A DNA stretch of 37,994 nt from Amphritea pacifica (GTDB taxonomy: Bacteria; Pseudomonadota; Gammaproteobacteria; Pseudomonadales; Balneatricaceae). The stretch covers positions 1-37,994 of the forward strand of contig NZ_JAFFZO010000043.1 in NCBI RefSeq assembly GCF_016924145.1, written 5' to 3'. How positions within the stretch are numbered: the stretch's first letter is position 1; every line of letters begins with the position of its first letter. A program made the position numbers and the translations under genes. Below, piece by piece: positions 23,766-32,382 of this stretch. Under the pieces are notes generated by a model. It worked only from the letters and a program-made list of their open reading frames with translations. It was not told the DNA's origin and ran no database searches.

Positions 23766-24299
23766 TCAGATATAGCCGGGAGTTTTGTGCAGGTTATGGC
23801 GGGTGTGCAGACTGAGTCCGAGCGACTCAAGATCGGTATTTTTGAGAATTTCAGCTGACAGGGGCAGAAAAAATGATTCCTCATATTTCGCATGCAGCAG
23901 GTAATGCTCAGACATCCCTGTTGCGGCCTGCCTGTCCAGTTCGACAAACTTGCCTTTCGCCAGTTTCTTAAGATCCGGCTCGATTTTTTTCCACTCTTTT
24001 TCCAGATTGCGGTGCTCTTCGGTCAGCCGTTTCACCATCATCGCTGTTTGTTGCAACTCTTCACCGGGGCTGGCACAGTCCATCACGATATTAAACAGTT
24101 CCTGCTCCTCTTCCTGGTGATGATTGAGCACTACTTCGTGGAAAAAAGTAATCAGTGTTTCCGCAGTTTGCCTGATCTCTGGCTGAACCGGATCGGTGAT
24201 CTCTGAATTGCCCAGTTTTCCAAGCTGTTCAAAGTTCTTAATGATAGAGATATGACATTGGGAAAAGTCATCGGTAGGACTGGATGGTTTAGTGTTCAT
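23766..24299 (-). CDS. Hemerythrin HHE-domain protein
   Basis: The 177-residue all-helical protein has the spaced His/Glu ligands of the di-iron hemerythrin fold: CHISIIKNFEQLGKL, ITFFHEVVLNHHQEEEQELF, LTEEHRNLEKEW and YLLHAKYEESFFLPL. Bacterial members bind oxygen or nitric oxide, or help protect or repair iron-sulfur enzymes. It lies beside nifJ, which encodes an oxygen-sensitive Fe-S enzyme in the same orientation, and an oxygen-related role for the pair is plausible but unproven. AAGG eight bases before ATG 24299 supports the start; the 214-base gap argues for separate transcription from nifJ. Confidence 0.85.
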   Translation of the reverse strand: MNTKPSSPTDDFSQCHISIIKNFEQLGKLGNSEITDPVQPEIRQTAETLITFFHEVVLNHHQEEEQELFNIVMDCASPGEELQQTAMMVKRLTEEHRNLEKEWKKIEPDLKKLAKGKFVELDRQAATGMSEHYLLHAKYEESFFLPLSAEILKNTDLESLGLSLHTRHNLHKTPGYI

Positions 24300-24462
24300 T
24301 GATTCACCTTCTCTTTAAGGCAGGGGTTTACCCTGTGTCACACGGATAGAGCCGTTTAGCGTCATGGGTTGCACACGGCAGACCGGCGTTTGGATGGCTC
24401 AATACTATGCTTTATGTTACGAAGATTAAATGACTATAATCAATTCTGTATCATATTAAGAG

Positions 24463-24491
24463 CCGGGCTCAATGCTGAAGATTGAGCCTGG
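24463..24491 (-). terminator. Hairpin downstream of nifJ
   Basis: CCGGGCTCAAT and ATTGAGCCTGG form an 11-bp stem with one G-U and a 7-base loop, 23 bases beyond the nifJ stop. On the minus strand the tail CTCTTAAT has few T, so termination would be weak or Rho-assisted. Confidence 0.45.
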
Positions 24492-24513
24492 TTATCCGGT
24501 CAGGTTTATCTGG

Positions 24514-27500
24514 TTACTCCGGTGATGGCGCTTCCTCCCAATCCATCTCCGCCATCTGCTGATACCGCTTATAACGTTCGCTGACATCGTGTTGTGCCTT
24601 ATCGAGAAATGCTGCGGCCTCAACGGGGTGTGCTTTTAACAGCGAGTTGAAGCGGGTCTCCCGGCGGGCAAACTCAGAATAGGGGATCGATGGTGGTTTG
24701 GAGTCCATCTTCAGTGGGTTTTTATGCTGATCTGCCAGACGGGGGTCGTAGCGGAACAGCGGCCAGTGACCGCTATCGACGGCTAACTGCTGATGCAGGT
24801 GGTTATCCTTCATCTCGAAGCCGTGAGCGATACAGGGGGAGTAGGCGATAATCAGTGACGGGCCATCATAGGATTCCGCTTCGAGAAATGCCCGCAGGGT
24901 CTGAACGTCTTTGGCAGCATAAGCCACATGGGCCACATAGACATGCTCGTAGTCCATGGCGATGCGGGCCAGATCTTTTTTCGCGACCGATTTGCCGGAT
25001 GCGGAGAATTTCGCGACTGCGCCAATCGGTGTTGCCTTGGATGTCTGGCCGCCGGTATTGGAGTACACCTCGGTATCCAATACCAGGATATTGACGTTGC
25101 GTCCTGAAGCCAGTACATGGTCAAGTCCGCCAAAACCGATATCATATGCCCAGCCATCCCCCCCGATAATCCACACACTCTTACGGCAGAGCTGATCAGC
25201 AAGATGACGCAGCTCAACGGCTTTGTCTCCGATCTCCGAATGATCGCTGAGGCCATCCAGCGCGAGTTTAAGCTTTTCGACTGACTGGCGCTGGTGCTCG
25301 ATACCGGCTTCATCAGCTTCTGTTTCAGTCAGCAACGATTCAACCAGTTCAGGATCAAGCTTCTCCTTTAATTCCTGCAACAGGCTGATGGCATAGGCTT
25401 TCTGTTTATCCAGCGCCACCCGCATACCCAGCCCAAACTCGGCATTATCTTCAAACAGAGAGTTGTTCCAGGCAGGCCCGCGACCATCCGGGTTTTTGGT
25501 CCAGGGAGTGGTGGGCAGGTTGCCACCATAGATAGATGAACAACCGGTGGCGTTGGCAACCAGCATCCGGTCGCCAAATAGCTGACTGGCGAGGCGAATA
25601 TAGGAGGTTTCACCACAGCCGGAACAGGCTCCGCTGAACTCGAACAGAGGCTGAAATACCATCGAGCCCTTAAGAGTTGTATTTTTCAGTGTGGTGCGGT
25701 CAAACTCTGGCAAAGACAGGAAAAACTCCCAGTTGTCTTTTTCCACTCCGAAGGTTTGTTCCTTCGGTACCATGTTGATCGCTTTGTGCTCCGGATGCTG
25801 TTTATCAACAATCGGGCAGATATCAACACACAGAGTACAGCCTGTACAGTCTTCGGGAGAGACCTGATAGCTGATATAGCTGTCTTCAGGAAAATCTTTC
25901 GCGCCTTTGACGGGCACGGCCCGGAATCCATCCGGGGCTTCTTGCAACAGTGACTTATCAAAAATCTTGCTACGGATAACGCTGTGAGGGCAGACCAACA
26001 CACACTTACCACAATGGGTGCACAGCTCTTCATCCCACAGCGGCAGCTCTGTCGCCAGATCGCGCTTTTCGAATGCTGTGGTGCCGGTGGGCCAGGTGCC
26101 ATCAGCAGAGAGGGCGCTGACCGGTATCCGGTCACCGTGACCGGCAATCAGTTCTGCGGTCAGCTGGCGAACAAAGTCATTGGCGCGATTGGCACTCAGT
26201 TCATGCATCGGAATGCGGCTGGTGGCCCGCTCGTGAACCTTAATTTCATGCAGCTGGCTGAGACTGGCATCAATTGCATTGAGGTTCAACTCAACCACTT
26301 TCGGGTTGCTGCTATAGGATTTCCTGACAGCGTCTTTGATCAGCGCGATCGCCTGATCAATTGGCAGAATCCCGGAAATCTTAAAGAAGCAGCTCTGCAT
26401 AATGGTATTGATTCGTTTACCCATACCGCATTCGGTCGCAACCCGGTAGGCATCGATAGCATACAGGCGGATCTGCTTTTCGATCAGCTGTTGTTGGACG
26501 GTTTCGGGCAGGGTGTCCCAGAGTTCATCCGGTGCAGCGCTGCTATTCAAAAGGAATACCGCGCCATGACGGGCTTTTTCCAGCATCGGATAAAGGCTCA
26601 GGAAACGGGGTTGATGGCAGGCGACGAAATCCGCCTGTCCCTCCTGTATTTCATAGGCTGAATGAATCTTGTGAGGACCGAACCGCAGATGGGAAACGGT
26701 TACCGCGCCGGATTTCTTCGAATCGTAAACAAAGTGCCCCTGCGCATAATAGCCGTCCTGATCGCCGATGATTTTAATACTGTTCTTATTGGCACTGACC
26801 GTCCCGTCAGCGCCCAGGCCATAAAATACCGCCTGATAGGCATCATTATGGGCATCGGTAATAAAGTGAGGATCATAGCTGATACTGGTGTGAGTCAGGT
26901 CGTCATCGATACCAACGGTAAACAGATTTTTGCTCTGCGGTTTGGCCAGCTCATCAAATACACCGCGAATCATCGCGGGGGTAAACTCTTTTGAGGAGAG
27001 ACCAAAACGCCCGCCCAAGAGTTTCGGAAGCTTATCTGCGGTTAGCTTTCCGGACAGGATTGATTGTATAAATGCCGTGGCGATATCTTTGTACAGCGGC
27101 TCTCCGTCGGCACCGGGTTCTTTGGTGCGATCCAGTACCGCGATCTGTTTTACACTGTCAGGCAGGGCATTGAGCAGACGGGTGGCGTCGAACGGTCGGA
27201 ACAGCCGAACTTTCAGGACTCCGGTTTTGCCGCCGTTGCGATTGATAAAGTCGACGGTTTCGCTGGCGGTTTCCGCACCAGACCCCATCAGAACAATCAC
27301 CGACTCGGCATCTATCGCCCCTTCATATTCGTAAAGCTGGTATTGACGCCCCGTCACTTCGGCAAAGCGGTTCATCGCCTGCTGCACGATCTCAGGGAAG
27401 GCCTCGTAATAGGGGTTGCAGGCTTCCCGGGCCTGGAAAAAGATATCCGGGTTCTGGGAGGTGCCACGCACTACAGGATGATCGGGTGATAGTGCCCGGT

Positions 27501-28131
27501 TGCGGCAATCCCGTACCCGCTCCATATTGATCAACTGTCGCAGCATCGCTTCGGTGACCACCTCGACCTTGCTGACTTCATGGCTGGTACGAAATCCATC
27601 AAAGAAATGCAGTAGCGGTACCCGTCCCTCCAGAGTAGACATCTCGGCGATGGTGGCCATATCCATCACCTCCTGTACCGAGTTGGAAGCAAGCATCGCG
27701 AAGCCGGTTGACCGGGTAGCCATCACATCACTGTGGTCACAGAAAATTGACAGAGCGTGGGTCGCCAGCGAGCGAGCAGCAATATGAAAAACAGTCGGCG
27801 TCAGCTCTCCGGCAATCTTATACATATTCGGGATTTTAAGCAGCAACCCCTGAGAGGCAGTAAAAGTAGTGGTTTTTGCCCCGGCCTGCAAAGCTCCGTG
27901 AACCGCACCGGCGGCCCCGCCTTCGCTTTGTAACTCAATCACATCGGGTACTACGCCCCAGAGGTTTCTGACTCCGTCGGCACTCCAGCTATCACTCATC
28001 TCCCCCATGGGTGAAGCCGGAGTGATCGGGTAGATCGCGATAACATCATTGAGGTGATGAGCAATATAGGCGGCGGCTTCGTTGCCATCCATCATTCGGG
28101 TTTGCCTGGTATCTTTGACTGGGCTGTTCAT
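24514..28131 (-). CDS. nifJ: Pyruvate:ferredoxin (flavodoxin) oxidoreductase
   Basis: The 1205-residue homodimeric enzyme decarboxylates pyruvate to acetyl-CoA and passes electrons to ferredoxin or flavodoxin. All domains are fused in the usual order: pyrimidine-binding domain I (AIYPITPASPMGEMSDSW), domain II, the gamma-type domain, and a two-cluster ferredoxin domain (CTHCGKCVLVCP at ~702 and CTGCTLCVDICP at ~760). The TPP domain follows (GCSSIYGGNLPTTPW; GDGWAYDIGFGG at ~990). Length fits NifJ/YdbK (~1175-1200). The start is ATG 28131 because GGGAG lies eight bases upstream; ATG 28149 lacks one. It sits between glnS and cysS, where a housekeeping pair is normally adjacent. Confidence 0.95.
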   Translation of the reverse strand: MNSPVKDTRQTRMMDGNEAAAYIAHHLNDVIAIYPITPASPMGEMSDSWSADGVRNLWGVVPDVIELQSEGGAAGAVHGALQAGAKTTTFTASQGLLLKIPNMYKIAGELTPTVFHIAARSLATHALSIFCDHSDVMATRSTGFAMLASNSVQEVMDMATIAEMSTLEGRVPLLHFFDGFRTSHEVSKVEVVTEAMLRQLINMERVRDCRNRALSPDHPVVRGTSQNPDIFFQAREACNPYYEAFPEIVQQAMNRFAEVTGRQYQLYEYEGAIDAESVIVLMGSGAETASETVDFINRNGGKTGVLKVRLFRPFDATRLLNALPDSVKQIAVLDRTKEPGADGEPLYKDIATAFIQSILSGKLTADKLPKLLGGRFGLSSKEFTPAMIRGVFDELAKPQSKNLFTVGIDDDLTHTSISYDPHFITDAHNDAYQAVFYGLGADGTVSANKNSIKIIGDQDGYYAQGHFVYDSKKSGAVTVSHLRFGPHKIHSAYEIQEGQADFVACHQPRFLSLYPMLEKARHGAVFLLNSSAAPDELWDTLPETVQQQLIEKQIRLYAIDAYRVATECGMGKRINTIMQSCFFKISGILPIDQAIALIKDAVRKSYSSNPKVVELNLNAIDASLSQLHEIKVHERATSRIPMHELSANRANDFVRQLTAELIAGHGDRIPVSALSADGTWPTGTTAFEKRDLATELPLWDEELCTHCGKCVLVCPHSVIRSKIFDKSLLQEAPDGFRAVPVKGAKDFPEDSYISYQVSPEDCTGCTLCVDICPIVDKQHPEHKAINMVPKEQTFGVEKDNWEFFLSLPEFDRTTLKNTTLKGSMVFQPLFEFSGACSGCGETSYIRLASQLFGDRMLVANATGCSSIYGGNLPTTPWTKNPDGRGPAWNNSLFEDNAEFGLGMRVALDKQKAYAISLLQELKEKLDPELVESLLTETEADEAGIEHQRQSVEKLKLALDGLSDHSEIGDKAVELRHLADQLCRKSVWIIGGDGWAYDIGFGGLDHVLASGRNVNILVLDTEVYSNTGGQTSKATPIGAVAKFSASGKSVAKKDLARIAMDYEHVYVAHVAYAAKDVQTLRAFLEAESYDGPSLIIAYSPCIAHGFEMKDNHLHQQLAVDSGHWPLFRYDPRLADQHKNPLKMDSKPPSIPYSEFARRETRFNSLLKAHPVEAAAFLDKAQHDVSERYKRYQQMAEMDWEEAPSPE

Positions 28132-28314
28132 TGTGGTACTCCCGGGCATACTAAAACGTCAACTTACTATATTAGTTTATTCTTATAAGTCTGTGTTGTT
28201 TTAACTATTATTACAGCAATTGTGGCAGGAACTGTTCTGGATCAACGATCAGATCCCTCATTTTGAGACAAATAGACAGCTCGCTGTTGCGTGATAAAAG
28301 TAATTTTAATCAGG

Positions 28315-28345
28315 TTGTTAAATCCCCGCCGGTTTCCTCTATAAT
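28315..28345 (+). promoter_or_regulatory. Candidate cysS promoter
   Basis: TATAAT at 28340-28345 lies 55 bases before the cysS ATG. The best -35 is TTGTTA (28315-28320), with a long 19-base spacer. Confidence 0.45.
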
Positions 28346-28400
28346 GGTCAGCTTGTTTTTTACTGAACTTCATCCTGACCTGACTCATAAGCGAATTCCG

Positions 28401-29786
28401 ATGTTGCAGATCTATAACACCCTGACCAAAGAAAAAGCCCCGTTCCAGCCGCTGGAAGAGGGCAAGATCAATATGTATGTATGCGGTATCACCGTATACG
28501 ACTTCTGTCATATCGGACATGCAAGGGTGATGGTGGCGTTTGACGTAATTACCCGCTATCTGCGGGCCCGAGGCTGGGATGTTAACTATATCCGCAATAT
28601 CACCGATGTTGATGACAAGATCATTAAGCGGGCTCAGGAGAATGGCGAACGTCCTGATCAACTGACCGATCGTATGATCGAGGCGATGCACGAGGATGAA
28701 GATAAACTCAGTGTTCTGCGCCCGGATCGTGAGCCCCGTGCGACTGCGCATATGCAGGATATTATTGATATGGTGCAGGTGCTGATTGAAAAGGGTTTTG
28801 CCTACGCCGCCGCCAATGGTGATGTCTACTATCGGGTTGAGAAGTTTGCCGACTATGGCAAACTGACCAACAAAAATATTGATGAACTGCGCTCCGGTGC
28901 CCGGGTTGAGGTTCAGGATGCCAAAGAGAGCCCGCTGGATTTTGTACTCTGGAAAGCCGCCAAGCCGGGGGAGGTGAGCTGGGAGTCTCCCTGGGGAACA
29001 GGCCGGCCCGGCTGGCATATTGAGTGTTCAGCGATGTCTAAATGCTGTCTCGGTGATACCTTTGATATCCATGGTGGCGGGCCGGATCTGCCATTTCCGC
29101 ACCATGAGAATGAGATCGCTCAGTCTGAAGCGGCGAACGGCGTTAAATTCGTCAATACCTGGATGCACGCCGGGGCGGTGCGGGTCAATGCCGAGAAGAT
29201 GTCCAAATCTCTGGGCAACTTCTTTACCATCCGTGATGTACTGGAAAAGTACGATGCTGAGGTGGTCCGTTATTTCCTTTCTTCCGTACATTATCGCAGT
29301 TATATCGATTACTCCGAGAGTAGCCTTAAGGAAGCCCGCAGCGCTCTGGAGCGTTTCTATCAGGCGCTGAATGGCGTTGAAGCGGTTGCTGCTGAACTGG
29401 ATAACGACTACGAAGGGCGCTTCTATGCTGCGATGGATGATGATTTCAACACCCCAAAAGCCCTGGCAGTGCTGTTTGAGCTGGTTAACGAACTTAACTC
29501 TGCCTCACGGGCCGGGGATGCAAAAGCACCGGCACTGGCTGCTCAGTTAAAACAGCTGGGTGGTATTCTTGGGCTGTTACAGCAGTCACCAGAAGCGTTT
29601 TTACAGGGTGAAAGTAAAGCCGGTGAGATTACCCCGGAACAGATCGAAGCGCTGATTCAACAGCGTGCTGATGCGAAGCAAGCGAAGAATTTCGCCGCTG
29701 CTGATCAGATTCGGGAAGACCTGGTCGCCCAGGGGATTATTCTCAAAGATAGTCGCGAAGGAACCACCTGGTTTCGTGAAGGCTAA
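28401..29786 (+). CDS. cysS: Cysteinyl-tRNA synthetase
   Basis: The 461-residue class I synthetase is the same length as E. coli CysRS. It has the Zn ligand Cys28 in [13 protein letters not shown] at 37-40, the other Zn ligands in GWHIECSAM and [13 protein letters not shown], and KMSKS at ~266-270 ([11 protein letters not shown]). The frame is open 46 codons upstream, but alignment to the family and the TATAAT at 28340 place the start at ATG 28401. The ribosome site there is weak. It is followed by a strong terminator at 29813-29838. Confidence 0.96.
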   Translation: MLQIYNTLTKEKAPFQPLEEGKINMYVCGITVYDFCHIGHARVMVAFDVITRYLRARGWDVNYIRNITDVDDKIIKRAQENGERPDQLTDRMIEAMHEDEDKLSVLRPDREPRATAHMQDIIDMVQVLIEKGFAYAAANGDVYYRVEKFADYGKLTNKNIDELRSGARVEVQDAKESPLDFVLWKAAKPGEVSWESPWGTGRPGWHIECSAMSKCCLGDTFDIHGGGPDLPFPHHENEIAQSEAANGVKFVNTWMHAGAVRVNAEKMSKSLGNFFTIRDVLEKYDAEVVRYFLSSVHYRSYIDYSESSLKEARSALERFYQALNGVEAVAAELDNDYEGRFYAAMDDDFNTPKALAVLFELVNELNSASRAGDAKAPALAAQLKQLGGILGLLQQSPEAFLQGESKAGEITPEQIEALIQQRADAKQAKNFAAADQIREDLVAQGIILKDSREGTTWFREG

Positions 29787-29812
29787 CTAAACCCGAGTGT
29801 TAAGTGGTTTTT

Positions 29813-29838
29813 AAAGGCAGCAAGTGGCTGCCTTTTTT
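29813..29838 (+). terminator. cysS terminator
   Basis: AAAGGCAGC (29813-29821) pairs with GCTGCCTTT (29827-29835) around loop AAGTG, continuing into more T. This is a perfect intrinsic terminator. Confidence 0.9.
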
Positions 29839-29857
29839 CTGTTTAAAGGATGGATAG

Positions 29858-30526
29858 ATGAGTCAGCAGCCAACACTGGTTATCTTTTGTAAACGGCCAT
29901 TGCATGGTCAGGGTAAGCAGCGCATCGCCGCGACACTGGGTAAAGATGCCGCCTATCAGGTTGCCTGTGCGTTGCTCAATTGCGCCCTTGAGGATGCCAG
30001 AAGCTGGCCGGGACCGGTCGTGCTTTCACCCGGCAGTGAAGCTGATCGCCAGTGGGCAGAAGATCTGCTGTTGCGGGAATGTCAGGTAATTCCTCAGTGC
30101 GAAGGTAATCTGGGGGCAAAACTGAATTATGTGGATCGGATTGTACGACAGCAGGGGGTTGAACAGTTGCTGTTTATCGGAACCGATGCGCCGGAGCACA
30201 ACGCTCAGCGTTATGCTGAGCTTTGCCAGTTACTGCAGCAGAGTGATATTGTGCTTTCACCTGCCGAAGATGGCGGTGTCACCGCGATGGGCGGGCGCAG
30301 CCCCTGGCCAGTGTTGGAAAATCTGCCCTGGAGTACCCCACAGCTGGGGGCGCAACTGGCCTGTGCATGTGAAGCGGCTGATTTTCAGGTTGCTTTCAGC
30401 TCCACGGGCTATGATGTGGATACTGAAGCTGATTTGCGCCGGCTGCTGGGAACACTTGCGTATGATTCCCGTCCTGCCCGGCAACAGCTGTTACAACTGT
30501 TACAGGTTTTACTCAAAGAGAGGTAA
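29858..30526 (+). CDS. DUF2064 / TIGR04282-like transferase (rSAM-associated transferase 1)
   Basis: The 222-residue GT-A-like protein has a nucleotide-binding start VIFCKRPLHGQGKQRIAATLG, which fits the K-x-P-x-x-G-x-x-K-x-R pattern of the family. The mid block is LLFIGTDAPEHNAQRY and the late block IVLSPAEDGGVTAMGG. The C-terminus is helical. TIGR04282 proteins are named arsenosugar-biosynthesis glycosyltransferases because they sit beside the ArsS radical SAM protein. The residues after EDGG differ from the more usual YYLIG, so this is a divergent member. It is nine bases from the radical SAM gene, and a TIGR04283-like gene follows, so all three likely act on one product. Confidence 0.8.
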   Translation: MSQQPTLVIFCKRPLHGQGKQRIAATLGKDAAYQVACALLNCALEDARSWPGPVVLSPGSEADRQWAEDLLLRECQVIPQCEGNLGAKLNYVDRIVRQQGVEQLLFIGTDAPEHNAQRYAELCQLLQQSDIVLSPAEDGGVTAMGGRSPWPVLENLPWSTPQLGAQLACACEAADFQVAFSSTGYDVDTEADLRRLLGTLAYDSRPARQQLLQLLQVLLKER

Positions 30527-30535
30527 GGGGTTGAT

Positions 30536-31447
30536 ATGGAACGGATACGGAGTCGTGACTGGTATACAACAGCTGATGGTTCTGATCGGGGTTATATTCG
30601 CCCTTATCTGTTGAAAGAGTTGTGGTTTCATACCGGAACGGCCTGCAATCTCAGCTGCGACTTCTGCCTTGAGGGGTCGGGACCCGGTGATCAGCGGCTG
30701 CAACTGCTGAAGCTTGAGGATGTGACGCCCTTTATCGATCAGGCCCTTGAGCTGGGCGTTGAACAGTTCTCCTTTACCGGTGGGGAGCCTTTTCTGGCCA
30801 AAGACCTCATCAGGATTCTCCAGCGTGCTTCTGAGCACGCTCCCTGTCTGGTGCTGACCAATGGCACCGATGCACTGCAAAAACGTCTGCATCAGTTGGT
30901 GCCATTATTAAAGAGCCGTTTTCCGGTCAGTTTCAGAGTCAGTATCGATTCGCCTGTTGAAGCGGAGCATGACGCCGGGCGGGGTCAGGGGATGTTTGAC
31001 CTTGCGCTGAAGGGGATGAAAGCGCTTTACGATATGGGCTTTCATGTATCGGTGGCGCGTCATATGGCAGAAGCAGAGAACTCTGTGGAGGTAGAGCAGT
31101 CCTATCGGGACTTATTAGTCTCACGCGGATTACCGGCTGAAACTAAGTTTGTTGCCTTCCCGGACTTTCTGCCGCCGGGGAGTCATGGCCATGGGCCGGA
31201 TATCACCACCCACTGTATGACTCACTATCATACCGAAGAGACCCGCAACAGCTTTATGTGTGCCTTCAGTAAGATGGTGGTCAAGCAAAATGGCCGGATG
31301 AGGGTTTATGCCTGCACGCTGGTGGATGATGATCCCGAATATGATCTGGGTGGTGACCTGCGCCAGGCGCTGGAACAGCAGATCAGTATGAAGCACCATC
31401 GCTGTTTTTCATGTTTCAGGTATGGAGCATCATGCAGCGAAACCTAG
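30536..31447 (+). CDS. Radical SAM protein with SPASM-like cysteine set
   Basis: The 303-residue product binds the radical-SAM [4Fe-4S] cluster by CNLSCDFC (Cys37, Cys41, Cys44) and has the SAM-contact motif TGGEPF (81-86). A C-terminal set of Cys242, Cys260, Cys290, Cys293 and Cys300 (CAF...YAC...CFSCFRYGASC) resembles a SPASM or twitch domain holding an extra Fe-S cluster. It lacks the DUF3641 'selenodomain' of ArsS, although its neighbours are the transferases usually found with ArsS. The substrate is unknown. GAGAGG-TAAGGGG precedes the ATG, and it is co-transcribed with transferase 1. The stop (31445-31447) touches an 18-bp tandem repeat. Confidence 0.85.
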   Translation: MERIRSRDWYTTADGSDRGYIRPYLLKELWFHTGTACNLSCDFCLEGSGPGDQRLQLLKLEDVTPFIDQALELGVEQFSFTGGEPFLAKDLIRILQRASEHAPCLVLTNGTDALQKRLHQLVPLLKSRFPVSFRVSIDSPVEAEHDAGRGQGMFDLALKGMKALYDMGFHVSVARHMAEAENSVEVEQSYRDLLVSRGLPAETKFVAFPDFLPPGSHGHGPDITTHCMTHYHTEETRNSFMCAFSKMVVKQNGRMRVYACTLVDDDPEYDLGGDLRQALEQQISMKHHRCFSCFRYGASCSET

Positions 31448-31529
31448 TTATGTTGTGAAGCTTGGTCATGTATTAAAGCTTGGTCATGTAGTAAAGCTTA
31501 GTCATGTAGTAAAGCTTAGTCAGGCAGTG
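31440..31529 (+). repeat. 18-bp tandem repeat after the radical SAM gene
   Basis: Four consecutive 18-base copies lie at 31458-31475, 31476-31493, 31494-31511 and 31512-31529 (consensus AAGCTTRGTCATGTAGTA). A decayed copy lies before them at 31441-31457 and overlaps the gene's stop codon. The third and fourth copies vary most at their ends. Confidence 0.9.
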
Positions 31530-31565
31530 ATGTTTAGCCTGGTTTCCCCCGGATATTTCAGTCAG

Positions 31566-31616
31566 CGATATATTTTAGTAAACGCTATATTTTAGGAAAC
31601 GATATAGTTTAATGAG
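31566..31616 (+). repeat. 17-bp tandem repeat running into the start of transferase 2
   Basis: Three 17-base copies lie at 31566-31582, 31583-31599 and 31600-31616 (consensus CGATATATTTTAGKAAA). The last copy has mutated into the ATG of the next gene. The TATATTTT segments could serve as promoter -10 elements. Confidence 0.85.
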
Positions 31617-32325
31617 CGATCAGGTGTTGTGTCAGCATAGTATCTCTGTCGTGATTCCGGTCGGTCCGGCCGAAACCAGTCTGCAGCCGATGCTCGGCCA
31701 GCTTGCTTGTCTGCAGCAGGCACAAAAAATCATTTTTGTGTTTTGTCCGGCCTCTGAACATCTTATTTCGCATTTACCCAGCAGTGATCAGATTGATGCT
31801 TTAACCGTTGAAGCGGGACGAGCCCGGCAATTGAATACCGGGGCGCGAGAGGTTGAGTCCGGGTATATCTGGTTTCTTCATCTGGATAGTCAACTCAGCC
31901 ATCGTCAGTGGCAGATGCTTAATCAGAGTCTGACACGTCGGCCTGATGCGCTGCACTATTTTAATCTGCGCTTCCTGAACGACGGTGCTGGGCCGGTGTG
32001 GCTCAATAGCCTGGGGGCCAATCTGCGGTCACGCTATTTGGGTTTACCCTTTGGCGACCAGGGGTTCTGCCTTTCGGCCAGGCAATTTGAACGCTTGGGT
32101 GGTTATCCGGTCGAAGCAGTGTATGGTGAAGATCATCTGCTTGTCTGGCGAGCCCATCAACAGGGCGTACAATTAGTCAATACCGGTGTGGAACTGATCA
32201 CCAGTGCGCGTAAATACGCCAGCACGGGCTGGGGGCAGCTAACGCTGAAGTATCAGTTCTACTGGATCAGGCAGGCTCTGCCACAACTCTGGCGGCTGTT
32301 GAAAAGCAAGTGGTTAACGCATTAA
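31612..32325 (+). CDS. TIGR04283-like family 2 glycosyltransferase (rSAM-associated transferase 2)
   Basis: The 237-residue GT-A protein starts SVVIPVGPAE. It has the acidic motif FLHLDSQLSHRQW in the place where the family has LHADT. LPFGDQGFCLSARQFERLGGYPV and GEDHLLVWRAHQQG follow, the acceptor/catalytic blocks of TIGR04283 (transferase 2, rSAM/selenodomain-associated). Members occur beside TIGR04282, as here. The start is ATG 31612 inside the last unit of a 17-bp tandem repeat; the ribosome site is poor, so expression may depend on that repeat. The ABC transporter gene follows after 57 bases. Confidence 0.82.
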   Translation: MSDQVLCQHSISVVIPVGPAETSLQPMLGQLACLQQAQKIIFVFCPASEHLISHLPSSDQIDALTVEAGRARQLNTGAREVESGYIWFLHLDSQLSHRQWQMLNQSLTRRPDALHYFNLRFLNDGAGPVWLNSLGANLRSRYLGLPFGDQGFCLSARQFERLGGYPVEAVYGEDHLLVWRAHQQGVQLVNTGVELITSARKYASTGWGQLTLKYQFYWIRQALPQLWRLLKSKWLTH

Positions 32326-32382
32326 CCACTGTCTTCTGAGCAGCTCTCTTTGCAACCGTTTTTCTATTCGGGTTTCGCACGG

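Noticed and set aside
28263-28400. 46-residue N-terminal extension of cysS
   Set aside because: Not found in the family, it spans the TATAAT promoter element; without it the length equals E. coli CysRS.
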